A stretch of 64,000 bases of DNA from Chara braunii. Lineage: Eukaryota > Streptophyta > Charophyceae > Charales > Characeae. The notes beneath the pieces are model-generated. The model was not told the origin of the DNA. It saw only the letters and a program-made list of their open reading frames with translations, and did not search any database. The stretch is taken from positions 3,467,907 through 3,531,906 of the forward strand of contig BFEA01000066.1 in NCBI GenBank assembly GCA_003427395.1. Reading direction: 5' to 3'. The position numbers and the translations under genes are program-made. Of the stretch, positions 12,131 through 24,500 are shown piece by piece (position 1 is the stretch's first letter; each line of letters begins with the position of its first letter).

Positions 12131-12489
12131 ACAAAACAATAAAATCACCAGGGCAAAAGCCTTTTAGGTTGAGTATTGAAAGTGAATTGGAATTGAGTCA
12201 TAAACCGATGAATCGGCAAGCCACCGGTTATCAGTGATAACAGAAGATGCTCCTCAAGGGATCAAGCTGAGTCTAGTCCAAGTCATGAATCAAATCGATA
12301 AAGCTGGCCTGTAACACAAGACAGGTTAACGCCCAAGACTAACCCTATAAGTCCTATGGGGCATAGTCTTCATATCGTGGTCTCACCCAGGGCATTCTAT
12401 TTAACTAAGCATAAGTCTACCTCTAAGCAAGTGTCAGCGAAAAGGTAGACCTTTGGCAGAATCTCCTCTATACAGAGTGGATTGCCAAA

Positions 12490-12850
12490 ACTGTCACCTG
12501 TCATAATATAATCTAACTCCTTTAAACTAAGAAAATTCCGGCAGCGCTTCCCGTAGGAAGAGTGTCTTTTCATAATTTATATAAGTCTAAATAGGAAAAT
12601 AATAATAATTCTTGACTGTCCAAAGTCAAATTTTGTCTAACTCCCTGAATTAGCAAAAATTATGGCAGCACTCCCTTTAGGAAAGGAGACTCCCAGATTT
12701 TTACCAAACCATGTATAAAAAGTCAGACAGTTTGAACTTTGGAAAGTCAAAATTTAACCAACTCCTTGGATTTGCAAAAATTTCGGCAGCGCTTCCCGTA
12801 GGAAAAGTGACCTACCAAGATTTATACAAGCCTAAGTATAATAAATGATC
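12490..12850. repeat. Tandem ~120 bp hairpin repeats (copy B)
   Basis: Three units have cores near 12537, 12660 and 12780 (GGCAGCGCTTCCCGTAGGAA, GGCAGCACTCCCTTTAGGAA, GGCAGCGCTTCCCGTAGGAA). They correspond to the last three units in copy A and have the same order of hairpin types. Confidence 0.7.
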
Positions 12851-13076
12851 TCAGAAAATGCAAAAATTGAATCTAACTCCTATCGCTCTAGCACGTGGCG
12901 AGTCACTAAAGCAACTACCTATCAAACTGAAACTAAGACTAAGTAGTGATCCCATTCAACCACATGGAAGCTAAACCACAAGAGTAAGTACTCTCACCAA
13001 CCCAATTTACCCTTAGCAAATAATAGTTCATAGTCTTTTAATGATTTAACCCCTTTCGCTGCTTACATAAGACATT

Positions 13077-14337
13077 GAGTTTGGTTATTCGTCTTAGGAA
13101 CAATGTCAACTCTTTGCCTTAGTTATACACGAACATGTTGCACAACGACTTTTCTCTTCATTGGGCATATAACTAAGTCATTCGTCTTAGAAACAATGCT
13201 TAGTCGCCTTGAACTGTTTAAATAGTCAAGTTATATATACTTCTCTGAACTTAATCTTTGAAAGCGACCGTAGGGCTGAGCCATTCGTCTTAGAAACAAT
13301 GCTCAGCCTGCCCAAGTTACCTTCAGTTATAACTCTTAATTATACTTTCTTAGTTTGTGATAAGGCTATAGTCAGACCATTCGTCTTAGGAACAATGTAT
13401 GGTTAGCCTTGTTCTCATATACATATATATAAAATTTATAGAGAATCTTATTCCTTTGTTCGCATTATAATCTTGTGGCCTCAGACTTAGACCATTCGTC
13501 TTAGAAACAATGTCTAGTCCTTTGGCCTGAACCTCCCTCAGAATAAAACAATCAAAGAGATTTTAGCCATTCGTCTTAGAAACAATGCTCAACCCCCCTT
13601 TTCTCATCACAAAAGAAGCAGAGTATTCTTGGTCATTAGCGATTAATGGAAGGCCAAATATTCGGGGTTTTTCGCCGCGTCGCTACAAACAATGTTGTCG
13701 AAAATTTTGCGAACAAACTATGCAGGTTCATAATACAAACATCAAAAGACCAATCAGGCAAAAAAAAAATGAAAAAATCAAACTCAAGAGTACTATAAAT
13801 CCCTATTCGGAGTAGCGTTCAGAGTTCGCCAAAGTTTTTTTCGAGTCTGCTGTTTTTGCTAAGTTTTTTGGTACCGCTTCAAATACGAAGAAACTGAATA
13901 CAGATATACCCTAAAGCACATATATAACAGACAAAAAGAAAAACTGAGAAAAAACTAAAAATTCAGGAGACAAAAAGAAAAACTGAGAAAAAACTAAAAA
14001 TTCAGGAAAAACTAAAAATTCAGGAAAATATGACAGTTTCGCTGAAAAATTCGCCAAAATTAACAGCCTCTCGGTCAAGACCCAGAGACTGTTGAGAAAC
14101 CACCCAAAATAAACAGCGACCAGACCATTCGTCTTAGAAACAATGTCTGGTACTAAAAACTCAAGCAATCAATACCCCTCAAAGTAAACAGTCAGACCAT
14201 TCATCTTAGAAACAATGTCTGGCACAATTAAGTAAACACAACAACCAAGTTATTCGTGTTAGAAACAATGCTTGGCCCTTCAGAAAACATAATAAAACAC
14301 AACTGTCAGGCCATTCATCTTAGAAACTATGCCTGAC
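13077..14337. repeat. Array of ten covarying hairpins (copy B)
   Basis: Hairpins lie near 13077, 13172, 13274, 13364, 13485, 13563, 14119, 14193, 14245 and 14305. The loop is CATTCGTCTTAGAAACAAT or close to it. Stems include ACTAAGT/GCTTAGT, GGCTGAGC/GCTCAGCC, ACTTAGAC/GTCTAGT, ACCAGAC/GTCTGGT and GTCAGGC/GCCTGAC. Several are positional counterparts of copy A hairpins, identified by flanking sequence, yet both arms have changed together. The loop has become CGTCTTAG in nearly all B units and CACAGTAG in most A units, so loops are homogenised within each copy. Confidence 0.8.
13610..14095. mobile_element. Extra segment in copy B, possible insertion
   Basis: In copy A the sixth and seventh hairpins are ~30 bp apart. 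In B they are separated by ~520 bp. The extra DNA is AT-rich and contains a 46-bp tandem duplication (GACAAAAAGAAAAACTGAG.. near 13932 and 13978). I see no clear terminal inverted repeat or target duplication, so insertion in B or deletion in A are both possible. Confidence 0.4.
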
Positions 14338-14610
14338 CCTATAAGACCCATTCAGACATAAGCAAAATTGCCTTCCTCCCAACCTTCCCCCTGATGCAAC
14401 CCCATGTGACAATCTGCTTTCAGACAAACAAAGAATTGAAGATGTCCTTGTACATTTATTCCTTTGCTTAGTCTGATTTATATCCTGAAGGTCAACCCAG
14501 AAAGTCAAAGTAGGGGTGCATGCAATACATTCAACCAATACATAGGGATATGTATAGATAGGGGTTACATTGGGTTTATAAGGGAAAGCAATTATTACCT
14601 CTAAGTTCCC

Positions 14611-14740
14611 TGCCTCCAGAACTCCTCCTGAGTTTCGGTAGAGCTTCCGCAATCAGTGGGTTGACTCCCCACAGAGCCTTGATGCGGACCTACGGGTTGC
14701 AATCCCGCCTGCCGCCTTCCTCTCAGAACCAATAGACTAG
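14611..14740. other. Block conserved with 1845-1990
   Basis: Copy B counterpart of the conserved block in A, with the same CTGCCTCCAGAACTCCTCCT and TACGGGTTGCAATCCCGCCT. It lies the same distance beyond the hairpin array. Confidence 0.5.
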
Positions 14741-17000
14741 ACTTAGAGTAAGAAGGGCAAAAATAGAATGGTTCAGTCTCTCAGATACAAGAAGGGTGCT
14801 CTCAGACTCGCAGGAGAGGGCCTTGCTATCTTCAGTCTCCTGAGGGCCCCGCAGTGATGATCGAAACACAGCAATCGCTTGTTTAAACTTCAGTTAGCTT
14901 GCGCAGCAGAACGGTATAGCGAGGCTGGGTGCACAGCAACCACGTCTGCGGTAAGACACAGCGCGCCCGTGAACAGATCGTTGTTCGGAAATTTTGTAAT
15001 CCATAGTGAAAACGACAACTGTTCCCACAGAAAGCGCAGACAGGATAAAACGCAGAGTGAATACCAGCTAAGCATCCTTAGATACAACCGTAGCCAAAAC
15101 ATACAACCAGTGCGACAATGAACTTTCTTTTTGTGACCTGATCACTCCCTCAGTCTTACAGCCCAGCCCTCCCTTACGAGGGATGCGACAAATCTGCTTA
15201 CACCCCAACGCGTGCAAGTAGTTGTAGGCAGCAGCCCGGCGGTGTGGCGTGGGGGCAGCCCCTACGGCATCCTCAACAGCATCCGATGCCCAGGTTGCAG
15301 TTGTCAGCTTGGAGTCTCCCCGACTACAGTAGCACCCTGCTGTTATAGCAGCTATGCGTCTGTCGGTCGTGGCAACCACAGAAGGACTGCTACAGACTTA
15401 CACTCAGCTGATTTCCTCAATCCCTCCGTACGGTTACCTCTGCTACCTCCAACTTGGCTCTCCTATGCCTGGGCTTCACCGAATTTGGGCCAACTCGTTT
15501 TGTCGTTGCCGCCAGGGACAACTGTTCAATCCAAGATTGACTTCGTCATTAGCTTCGCCTCATCAAGATGGTAAAGCTCAACCTTCGCTTCACCTGGTCC
15601 TGACAAGGATCGGTGAGTAGTTCATATCGTCCCTCTTGTACACATTTCCTGCCAACTCTACTCACAGACCCGGAGTCGCCTGCCTCGACCCCTCCCCCGC
15701 TTCCGAACTGCACCTTCGCTTATTTGTTTATTTTCTTTTAAGGAGCGATCGGAATCAGTTGTCTCAGGATCCTACCGCGCTCACTTTCCCCCAGCTTCGC
15801 TCTCCAAACACGTGTGCAGAGGCGGAACTACTTCTCTTTACAAGATGGAAGAAACACGCCGGCCAACAAGTGACACTTCTTCCTGTGGCTCACTTCTCCT
15901 CGCCACCTCCGTCGGTAGGATGAGCATAACTGAATGAATCTCCCTCTAAGACGCGGGAGGATACATCGGCACAACGTGGCAGGTACGTGCCCTCTATCCC
16001 ACTCCCAACCCAATCCTCTCCTCTTACCCCGTTTCCTTCTTCCGTGACCTCCCTTCGAGAAGGCTAGCAATGCTCTAACTAATCAGTAAGTATCCTACCA
16101 GTACAGCTAGCCTTACGCTACTCTTGTTAGCAGGGGAGGTAAAATCCGATGAATCTTCCGCTAAAGCACGGAAAGATTCACTATTGCTTCATAGCCGAAG
16201 TACTTAGTGGAAAACGAAGAGGCTGCTTGCACCGATGGGGCAGGCATCACACCGTCCACCCCACAGTCTTCTAACTCGTGACTGATTTCCTTGGCACCAC
16301 TGCGATTGAACGAACAACTATCGAATGAATCTTGCGCTGAACCTGAAGAGGTACATTGCCAAATTCCAAACTCGCCATTCCTGCGCGCAACACGTCACTT
16401 ATGAATTCCCCTTCTATACTACTAACGCTAAATCTAACATCGCCAAACAGCTCGCCGTACCCTGAGATCCCCGAAATATGCTCCTCTTAGGTCGCCTTAG
16501 TCAAGGATCATGCGGGGTAGCATATCCTTCTCCTGTCGTACTCACCGTCTCGACGTCTCCGTGCGGCCCTCTCTCGCTTCTACGCTTATCTCTACCAGCT
16601 ATGGTCTTCGCCAACCTCGGGCTCGACCCTTAGTTCGCCCGAATCCGTCGGGGGTCGAATGCAGTATGTGCTTTTCATCCCGTCGGTTCCTTTTACCATA
16701 GCTCGCCTCCACCTCGCCCCGCCATCCTTTCCGTTGAATGCACCTGGGCAAGGTTGCGCCCGAGTTCACTCATCCCTCACTCGTTCATACCCCTCATGCA
16801 CCCGACTCCATTCCGCGCCTGCGTTCATTCTCTCCGTTCTGCCCGCTGCCGTCCGTCGCTTCGCTGCTTGGCACTGAACTCCTCCGTTCATGAGGCTATC
16901 GCTCGTCGTTTGCTCTGCCTTGACTCACTGCGCTAGCGCTCGTCACCCCGCCACCCATTCAACGTTGCATGGTCCGACAAGTCTTCAGCTGCTAGACAGA
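14741..17000. other. Interior of copy B, no gene seen
   Basis: GC-rich and colinear with 2000-4300 of copy A. Open frames are short and not shared with A. Three segments near 15960, 16150 and 16330 contain GATGAATCTTCCGCTAA-type motifs, a weak local repeat. Confidence 0.4.
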
Positions 17001-17017
17001 ACAAGCGCCTGCCCGTC

Positions 17018-17110
17018 GGACCCTCTCCTTAATTTATGTGTGTCATCTTTACGCAGGGTCATGCTAATCTTCTCTGTATCGTTCCAAGCTTAACGGATTT
17101 CCCGAAGGAC
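17018..17110 (-). ncRNA. U6 spliceosomal snRNA copy, probably a retropseudogene
   Basis: The minus strand begins GTCCTTCGGGAAATCCGTTA and continues with GGAACGATACAGAGAAGATT and AGCATGACCCTGCGTAAAGA, then TGACACACA and GAGGGTCC. It keeps the ACAGAGA box that pairs with the 5' splice site and the AGC triad. The 5' stem and ATCCG resemble plant U6 rather than fungal or animal U6. Against the usual core (GCATGGCCCCTGCGCAAGGATGACACG) the changes are mainly G to A or C to T. There is no run of T after the 3' end and no TATA or upstream element 5'. A 9-bp repeat, AGCGCCTGC, flanks it at 17004-17012 and 17123-17131. Copy A lacks it. This fits a retrotransposed, dead copy. Confidence 0.85.
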
Positions 17111-17149
17111 TTCATTTGCGGCAGCGCCTGCAATACTGTACCTTGTCCC

Positions 17150-19050
17150 GAAGAGAACGGGACTGTCACCCCAAACAGACAAAAAGTAAAATAAAATAAT
17201 AATAATAATAAAAGGTAAAAACAACAAAGAAAAATTAAAAAACCTGGGTTCTCTAAAAGTGGATTACCGCCCCCCCCCTCTCCCGGTCTCGTGGGTCAGG
17301 CCCGCCGTCACATCTACCAGCAAAGCTGAGGGGGATAGCCCTGACGCCCCTTCACCCCTCGACTTTCTCCTCGCTGCTCCGCTACTCCCGCTCCGCAGCC
17401 TGCTGGCCTCGATCCCCGTACCTTCGCTGCAGTAACCCAATGCCGTAACCTATAGGGCTAAGCCCAAACCTGGGATTAACAGGCGCTGAATCCCATATTA
17501 GGTGGTGCGGTCCAGTGCTTAATGCTGAGGGCATGCCTGGGATCTCACCTCTTCCTACAAACAGGCGTGCGGCCGCTAAGCATTTATGTCGCCCCATGTA
17601 CCGTCCTACATACCTGACCTGCCGCTGGTCAGGCACGGCAAACGAGAGTCAATCTACTAATCCTTGGTCCAATTAGTAACGCAAACCCAAGCCGGACATC
17701 TATGCCGACAATACGATCAAAAGGGTAAAATCACACGCGCGCCTTAAAACTGTGCGCCCACTCACCCTGTCTACTTAGATAACTCTGGCCCATACGCAGG
17801 TAACCAATTGAACATTCACAAGGCCTAAACCAACGGCCTTCCTGTCACTTGCAAAAACCAGGGCGGATACCCTTGTAAGGGTATTCACGCCGACAGCTTA
17901 CCGGACTATATTGAGCGACGTCCCCGTCGCTTCGCAAGATCAAAGCTATAAATCCGTCCACACACCCAAATGATGACGAGAAGGGATCAATCCGATTAGC
18001 CGACAGACTAAGGTTTGAGGCTTCCATCGATCCATGCCCACACAACTATATGCTGTCAGGGTCTCAATCTGGGTGTCCATTGTCCTGACACTAGGATACC
18101 AGTGTACTACGCATCAGTACTACAACATAAGTTCCAAAGGCCCTCATAACAGTCCTCTCCCCTTTGTCCTAGACAGACGCCGGCCTCTCGTTGGGTGTTC
18201 CTAGCCTTTGCCCTGTAAGCAGGGTCATAACCAGGGACGCGGACCCTAACCGAGACCTTTTGAAGGCATTTTAGTCTCCCCCTCAAAAAAATCTTCACAA
18301 TCAAACACATATTTATATGTGTCTTTAAATCTCATCTCAGCCGCTTCTGCGGTCTAGTACAGAAGAGCTAGGTCTCCATCTTGGCCCACCATAGCCTGGT
18401 TGATCGAGCCAGATCTACGCCCCACCGCATTGTTATTCTAGCGGCAGTGCCCTCGCAGGTTGTGCCACGATAGGCTTTTCCTTACAAACATTCAATCAGG
18501 ACTCCCCAAAAAAACTCACATGACCCGATTTTTATCCCACACCGTTCCGCAGGAGTAAAACCCTCCTAGGCGGCCATACCCTTTAAGTCTTTACTCCCTT
18601 GGTCAGACTTGGGTTCGCTGCCAGGTTGTACCGGCCTGCAGCCATCCCTAGGGATTATTACCTAGTGGTGCTAAAACTTTACCACTTAGCTTGGTCTTCC
18701 TTGTATGCCTTAAGATTAGCACAGGTGGCTGGACGGTGTGTCGCAACAATACAGGTTATTTGCGGGACTTACGCATAGACCTGTCACACATAAATGGTAT
18801 TTACCAGCCCTCTGTGGGACAACACAGAGGAGACATGACAACCTCTCCACATCCACAAAACAGAATCACCGCCAGACTCACAAGGTCGTGACCTCCCAAC
18901 TCGATCAGGGTAAGAGGTCATACATCTTATAGACATCTCTGAAAATTAAGCCATTTTGCGACATTCCTGAAAATCCCACCAAATGGTCAATAAATCTTGG
19001 TCCCTTTCGTCAATTTTTTATCTTTCCAAACCCAACTTTTCATGCCATTA
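17150..19050. other. Downstream half of copy B, no gene seen
   Basis: Colinear with A 4510-6370, including GGGGGATAGCCC (17330), ATACCCTTGTAAGGGTAT (17867) and GCCTGGTTGATCGAGCCAG (18393). No ORF is shared with A. Confidence 0.5.
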
Positions 19051-19215
19051 ATCTATTAACCCCTTTTTATGCAAGGGGCCTCACTCAATAGGTCTCACAT
19101 TCATCTCTCTCTTTCTAGGATTAGCTCTCACATGACCTTTGCAAAACATCTTCCTTTCCTGAAGCTGAGTCTCTTAAATAAAACATACGATTACCTTTTT
19201 ACTCAAAAGGTGTGT
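19051..19215. repeat. C-rich hairpins (copy B)
   Basis: CCCCTTTTTATGCAAGGGGC and CCTTTTTACTCAAAAGG correspond to the array at 6380-6640. Fewer units are recognisable here. Confidence 0.5.
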
Positions 19216-19373
19216 CAACCATAAAACAACACAAACCGAGAGACCAACTTATGGGCCCTCAGCACAACTCAAACAAATAAACATTTGGCATAATAAGCAT
19301 TCGAGTCTCGAAGATTCATAAATCCTTTAAGATCCTCATAGTCATTTTACAAAACAAATTGCACTTCCCCTCC

Positions 19374-19379
19374 TTATAC
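19374..19379 (-). promoter_or_regulatory. Possible TATA box of copy B
   Basis: Minus strand GAGTATAAGGAGGGG lies at the same relative place as the box near 6710 in copy A. Confidence 0.25.
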
Positions 19380-19946
19380 TCGGTTCTATCATCCTCTCAT
19401 TGGGCAGATCGCACGAGTATACCGAAGAGTAGACAGTTCACACCCATCTATAATAACAAAATATGAACATATGAGATGTTTGTCACACATGCCTCACACA
19501 AACCATCATATATCAGGAAAAGTCACACATGTGAGAGTGAGGGTGATCATCATACACGGGGAAGTAGTCTTCGAATCTCTATTCAGTATATACTCAGGAC
19601 TAAAATGTCTCTCGACCCAAAATAGATACTAAATATTCTGCCCCCCGTCATCCCCGGCAGACTCATGCCTCAAGTGTTTTAACTCTTAAAACACTTTTAG
19701 GAATACAAGTGAAGTCTGAATACAAAAACGGAAGTGTAAACCAAATATCCCGAGTCTTACACAACTGAGTCTCGTCTCTTAAGTCGTGACAAGGAAAAAG
19801 TATTCAAAGCTCTACTGTACATTATTTCCTATTTGCGTGCAGGAAACCAGGACACATGTATCTGACTCATGCCATTCTATATCTCTAACTTACTCCTTTT
19901 ACGTACAAAACCTCTGACTCCTACTGACGTATAGACAAACCAGCCC

Positions 19947-21430
19947 CTACTCACTCATCTCCTCCTGGGTTTGCCTATATAACTGAGCTCTACCCCCATC
20001 TGAAGCTCTCTCCACCACTCGACCCTGTCTATCGTACATCATGTCATCCCGCTCGGCGACCCGTCCTGCAGCCCTATCCTTAAGGAACTTAGGACACTCT
20101 AGGGCCCTATGCATGCCATCCAGTAAGTAAAAGCACATGGCCTCCGATTTCCTCTGAAACCTCTTCTTCTTTTTCTAGACTCCTGACGACGAGAGTGTCT
20201 CTCCTGTCTCCTTACCCACCTCGTGACTCTGAGGTAGGTGCCATGACCCTTCAGTCCTTTCCCCAAGTCCCTGAGCACTCGACTCCCCTCGCTGCTCACT
20301 TCCCTTGGACCTGTACTCGGGGGTATCCAATCTCAGTGGCCTGCCTTTGTGGGTTCTTTCTGTTACAGCCACCTCCTCACTCTCGCGAGGCTCCGAAGTC
20401 TGGGGGGTAGCTGCCCTTGCAGGCTGGCTCATGGCCTCTTGCTGCTGTCGCTTAGTGGCCTGCCCTCGGTCCCAGTGGCCCAGGAGCCCAACTGTGTCCT
20501 CAACTCCCTCATTTCTGGCACGTACTTCGAGGTCTCCAGCCTCTGAGACCTCTCGGGTTGCATATCTACTTTCATGACGGCTACCAACTCGTCAAGGTGC
20601 GATGACTCTTTCCCTTGTGCCTCAAGCTGAGGGGTTACCACTGTTCTAGTAAGGGTCCCTTCCTGTGTTTCCAAAAGGATCGCTAGCGACTCTTTTGCCG
20701 CTTCTTCCTCTGCCAGTGCAGGCTGGGGCTCCTGAGTTGGCGTCTCCATAGGGGCGCTTGCTGAAATAGGGGCCTCTTGCTGCGAGGTTAACTCAGTGGG
20801 AGCCTTGAACTCAAAGCTTCCTTTGTTAGCCTCTCTCCTCGCCTCTACCTCTGCTGGGTCCAGAAATACCTTCCCTAGTTTCTCTTGCAGTGATGTCCCT
20901 GTTGCTTCCCCCTGGCTAAATAGTCCCTACATCCCTTCGCCCTGAATGCCATACCTGCTCTGCTCAGTCCAATCGACCACCTTGGTGGCCGAAGGTCTTT
21001 CCACCGCAGCTTACATCTCCTTGAGTTTTTTCTCCCACTCAGCTTCTTTCGCTTCCATGCGAGTCCTCCAAGCCTTATTCTCAGCCTTTTCTTCTGCGAG
21101 CTAGGCAGTCAACTGTTCCACCTCCTCCTTCCTGATTGCCAGCTCATCACTGAGCAGAGTATACCTCTGAAAGTACGTGGTGGATGCTTGCTTTATCCTT
21201 CTGTCCACCCGTTCGATGGTCCTTCTAGCGGCAGAAAATCCCAAGTCTCCAATCTCTATCGCCTCATCTGCTCTCTCATTTGTCTGCCCTGCCTCTTGGG
21301 ACCTCTGGCCCACAACTCGTCAATCTGACCCTTATATCTGATCCACAACTCGTCAATCCTCTGCTCGTTTGTCTTAGGGTCGGGAGAGAAGGTTAACAAC
21401 ACGTATACTTTTCATCATACATAACTTAGA
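19947..21430 (-). pseudogene. Gag-like protein with damaged zinc knuckle
   Basis: One minus-strand reading frame, interrupted by in-frame stops near 21102, 21027, 20950 and 20175 and by one frameshift near 20432. The product is very polar (Glu, Arg, Ser, Thr, Gln) with a helical N-terminal part (LAEEKAENKAW, EAKEAEWEKKLKEM). Near the C-terminus is CFYLLDGMHRALECPKF, a CCHC-like knuckle in which the second cysteine is leucine. After it come MMYDRQGRVVERA and GGRAQLYRQ. The Gag of E3 (56766-58130) has the same layout: knuckle, short spacer, then GGMRAVILEK. I infer it is the Gag C-terminus of a Gypsy-type element, possibly E1, which lies upstream on the same strand beyond the 81-bp array. It is not functional as it stands. 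Confidence 0.6.
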
Positions 21431-21559
21431 CCGAGTTCTTTTTCATTGCTCATGTTTTCTTCACTCTTATTCTCAATTTTCATGACACATTTGAAAAGTT
21501 GCGGATTTCTCATCGCCCATGTTGTTATCATCATAGTTCTTGATTGCTTGCCCAAACAG

Positions 21560-24500
21560 ATAACCATAAGAGTTGCTTTCATGATCTTCGGGCGTTCATC
21601 ACTTCGGGATGCTTCATGCTTTTCGGATCGCTTGAACAGGTGGCCATAAGGGTTCCTTTCATGGTCTTCGGAACGTTCACCACTTCAGGATGTTTCATGA
21701 TTTTTGGGTCGCTTGAACAGATGATCATAAAGCTTACTTTCATTGTCTTCGGGACGGATGCTTCATGATTTTCGGGTAGCTTGAACAGATGGCCATAAGG
21801 GTTGCTTTCATGATCTTCAGGACGTTCATCACTTCGGGAGGCTGTATGATTTTCGGATAGCATGAAAAGATGGTCATAAAGGCTGCTTTCATGATCTTCG
21901 GGACGTTCATCACTTCGAGATGCTTCATGATTTTCGGGTAGCTTGAACAGATTTTCGTAAGGGTTGCTTTCATGGTCTGCGGGGCGTTCATCACTTCGGG
22001 ATACTTCATGATTTTCGGGTGGCTTGAACAAATGTCCATAAGAGTTGCTTTCANGCTTTCATGGACTTCGGGACGTTCATCACTTCGGAGTGCTTCATGA
22101 TTTTCGAGTAGCTTGAACAGATGGCCATAAAGGTTGTTTTCATGAACTTTGGGACGTTCATCACTTCGGGATGCTTCATGATTTTCGAGTAGCTTGAACA
22201 GATGACCATAAGGGTTGCTTTCATGACCTTCGGTTCGTTCATCACATCGAAATACTTCATGATTTTCGGGTAGCTAGAACAGATAGTTATAAGGGTGACT
22301 TTCATAGTCTTCGTGATGTTCATCATTACGGGTTGCTTCATGATTTTCGGGTAGTTGGAACAGATGGTCATAAGGGTTGTTTTCATCGTCTTCGAGACGT
22401 TCATCACTTTTGGATGCTTCATGATTTTCAGGTAGCTTGAACAGATGGTCATAAAGGTTGTTTTCATGGACTTCGGAACATTCATCACTTCGGGATGCTT
22501 CGTGATTTTCGGGTAGCTTGAACAAATGGTCATAAGGGTTGCTTTCATGATCTTCGGGACGTTCATCACTTCGGGATGCTTCATGATTTTCGGATAGCTA
22601 GAAGAGATGGTCACAAGGTTTGTTTTCACGATCTTCGAGATGTTCATCACTTCTGGTTGCTTCATGATTTTCGGGTAACTTGAACAGATGGTTATAAGAG
22701 TTGCTTTCATGGTCTTTTGCATGTTCATTACTTCGGGATGCTTCATGATTTTCTTCTAGCTTGAATAGATGGCCATACAACTTGTTTTCATGGTCTTCGG
22801 GACGTTCGTCACTTCGGGATGCTTCATGATTTTCGAGTAGCTTCGGGATGCCATAAGGGTTGCTGCCTGAAAATCATGAAGCATCTCGAAGTGATGAGCG
22901 TCCCGAAGACCATAATAGCAACCGTTATGGTCATCTGTTCAAAATACCCGAAAATCATGAAGTGTCCTGAAGTGATGAACGTCTTGAAGACCATGAAAGC
23001 AACCCATATGACCATTTTTAGTTAGCTTGAACGAATGGTCATAAAGGTTGCTTTCGTGAACTTCGGGACGTTCATCACTTCGTGATGCTTCATGATTTTC
23101 AGGTAACTTGAACAGATGGCTATAAGGGTTGATTTCATGATCTTCGGAACGTTCATCACTTCGGGATGCTTCATGATTTTCGGGAAGCTAGAACCGATTG
23201 TCATAAGGGTTGCTTTTATGGTCTTCGAGACGTTCATCACTTCGGGTTGCTTCATGATTTTTGGATAGCTGGAACAAATGGTCATAAGGGTTGCTTTCAT
23301 GGTCTTCACGACGTTCATCACCTCGGGATGCAACATGATTTTCGGGTAGCTTGAACAAACAGTCATAAAGATTGTTTGCATTTTCTTCGGAAAATTCGTT
23401 ACTTCGGGATGCTTCATGATCTTCGGGTAGCTAGGACAGATGGTCATAAGGATTGTTTTCATGGTCTTCGGAATGTTCATCACTTCGGGTTGCTTCATGA
23501 TTTTCAGGTAGCTTGAACAGATGGTCATAAAGGTCGTTTTCATGGACTTCGGGACGTTTATCACTTCGAGATGCTTCATGATTTTCAGGTAGCTTGAACA
23601 GATGATCATAAGGGTTGCTTTCATGATCTTCGGGACGTTCATAACTTCGGGATGCTTCATGATTTTGGGGTAGCTAGAACAGACGGTTATGAGGTTTTTT
23701 TTCATAGTCTTCGGGATGTTCATCACTTCGGGTTGCTTCATGAATTTCGGGTAGCTTGAACAGATGGTCATAAGAGTTGCTTTCATGGTCTTTGGGACGT
23801 TCATCACTTCGGGATGCTTCATGATTTTCGGGTAGCTTGAATAAATGGTCATAATGGTTGTTTTCATGGACTTTGGGATGTTCATCACTTCGGGATGCTT
23901 CATGATTTTCAGGTAGCTTGAACAGATGGCGACAAGGGTTGTTTTCATGATCTTCGGAACGTTCATCACTTCGGGATTCTTCATGATTTTCGGGGAGCTA
24001 GAACCGATGGTCATAAAAGTTGCGTTTATGGTCTTCGGGATGTTCATCACTTCGGGTTGATTTATAATTTTCGGGTAGCTGGAACAAATGGTCATAAGGG
24101 TTGCTTTCATAGTCTTTGGGGCGTTCATCACCTTGGGATGTTTCATGATTTTCGGGTAGCTTGAACAAATAGTCATAAAGATTGCTTGCATGATCTTCGG
24201 AACGTTCGTCACTTCGGGACGCTTCATGATCTTCGGGTAGCTAGAAAAGATGGTTATAAGGATTGTTTTCATGGTCTTCGGGGTGTTAATCACTCCGGGT
24301 TGCTTCATGATTTTCGGGTAGCTTGAACAGATGGTCATAAGGGTTGCTTTCATGGTCTTTGGGACGTTCATCACTTCGGGATGCTTCATGATTTTCGGGC
24401 AGCTTCGGGATGTCATAAGGGTTGCTACCTGAAAATCATGAAGCATCTCGAAGTGATGAATATCCCGAAGACCGTGAAAGCAACCCTTATGGTCATATGT

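Larger units (their letters stand above)
12130..19700 (-). repeat. Long dispersed repeat, copy B (LTR-like)
   Basis: Second long copy of the repeat at 1-7190, colinear with it over ~7 kb. It differs by a ~480-bp extra segment (13610-14095) and by a U6 snRNA insertion (17013-17122). All shared landmarks are non-coding. Both termini are approximate because I could not align base by base. Confidence 0.7.

Noticed and set aside
22051-24446. Long minus-strand ORFs read as a repeat protein
   Set aside because: They are the 81-bp satellite read in frame. A second frame is also open, there is no unique N- or C-terminal domain, and orientation flips break them.
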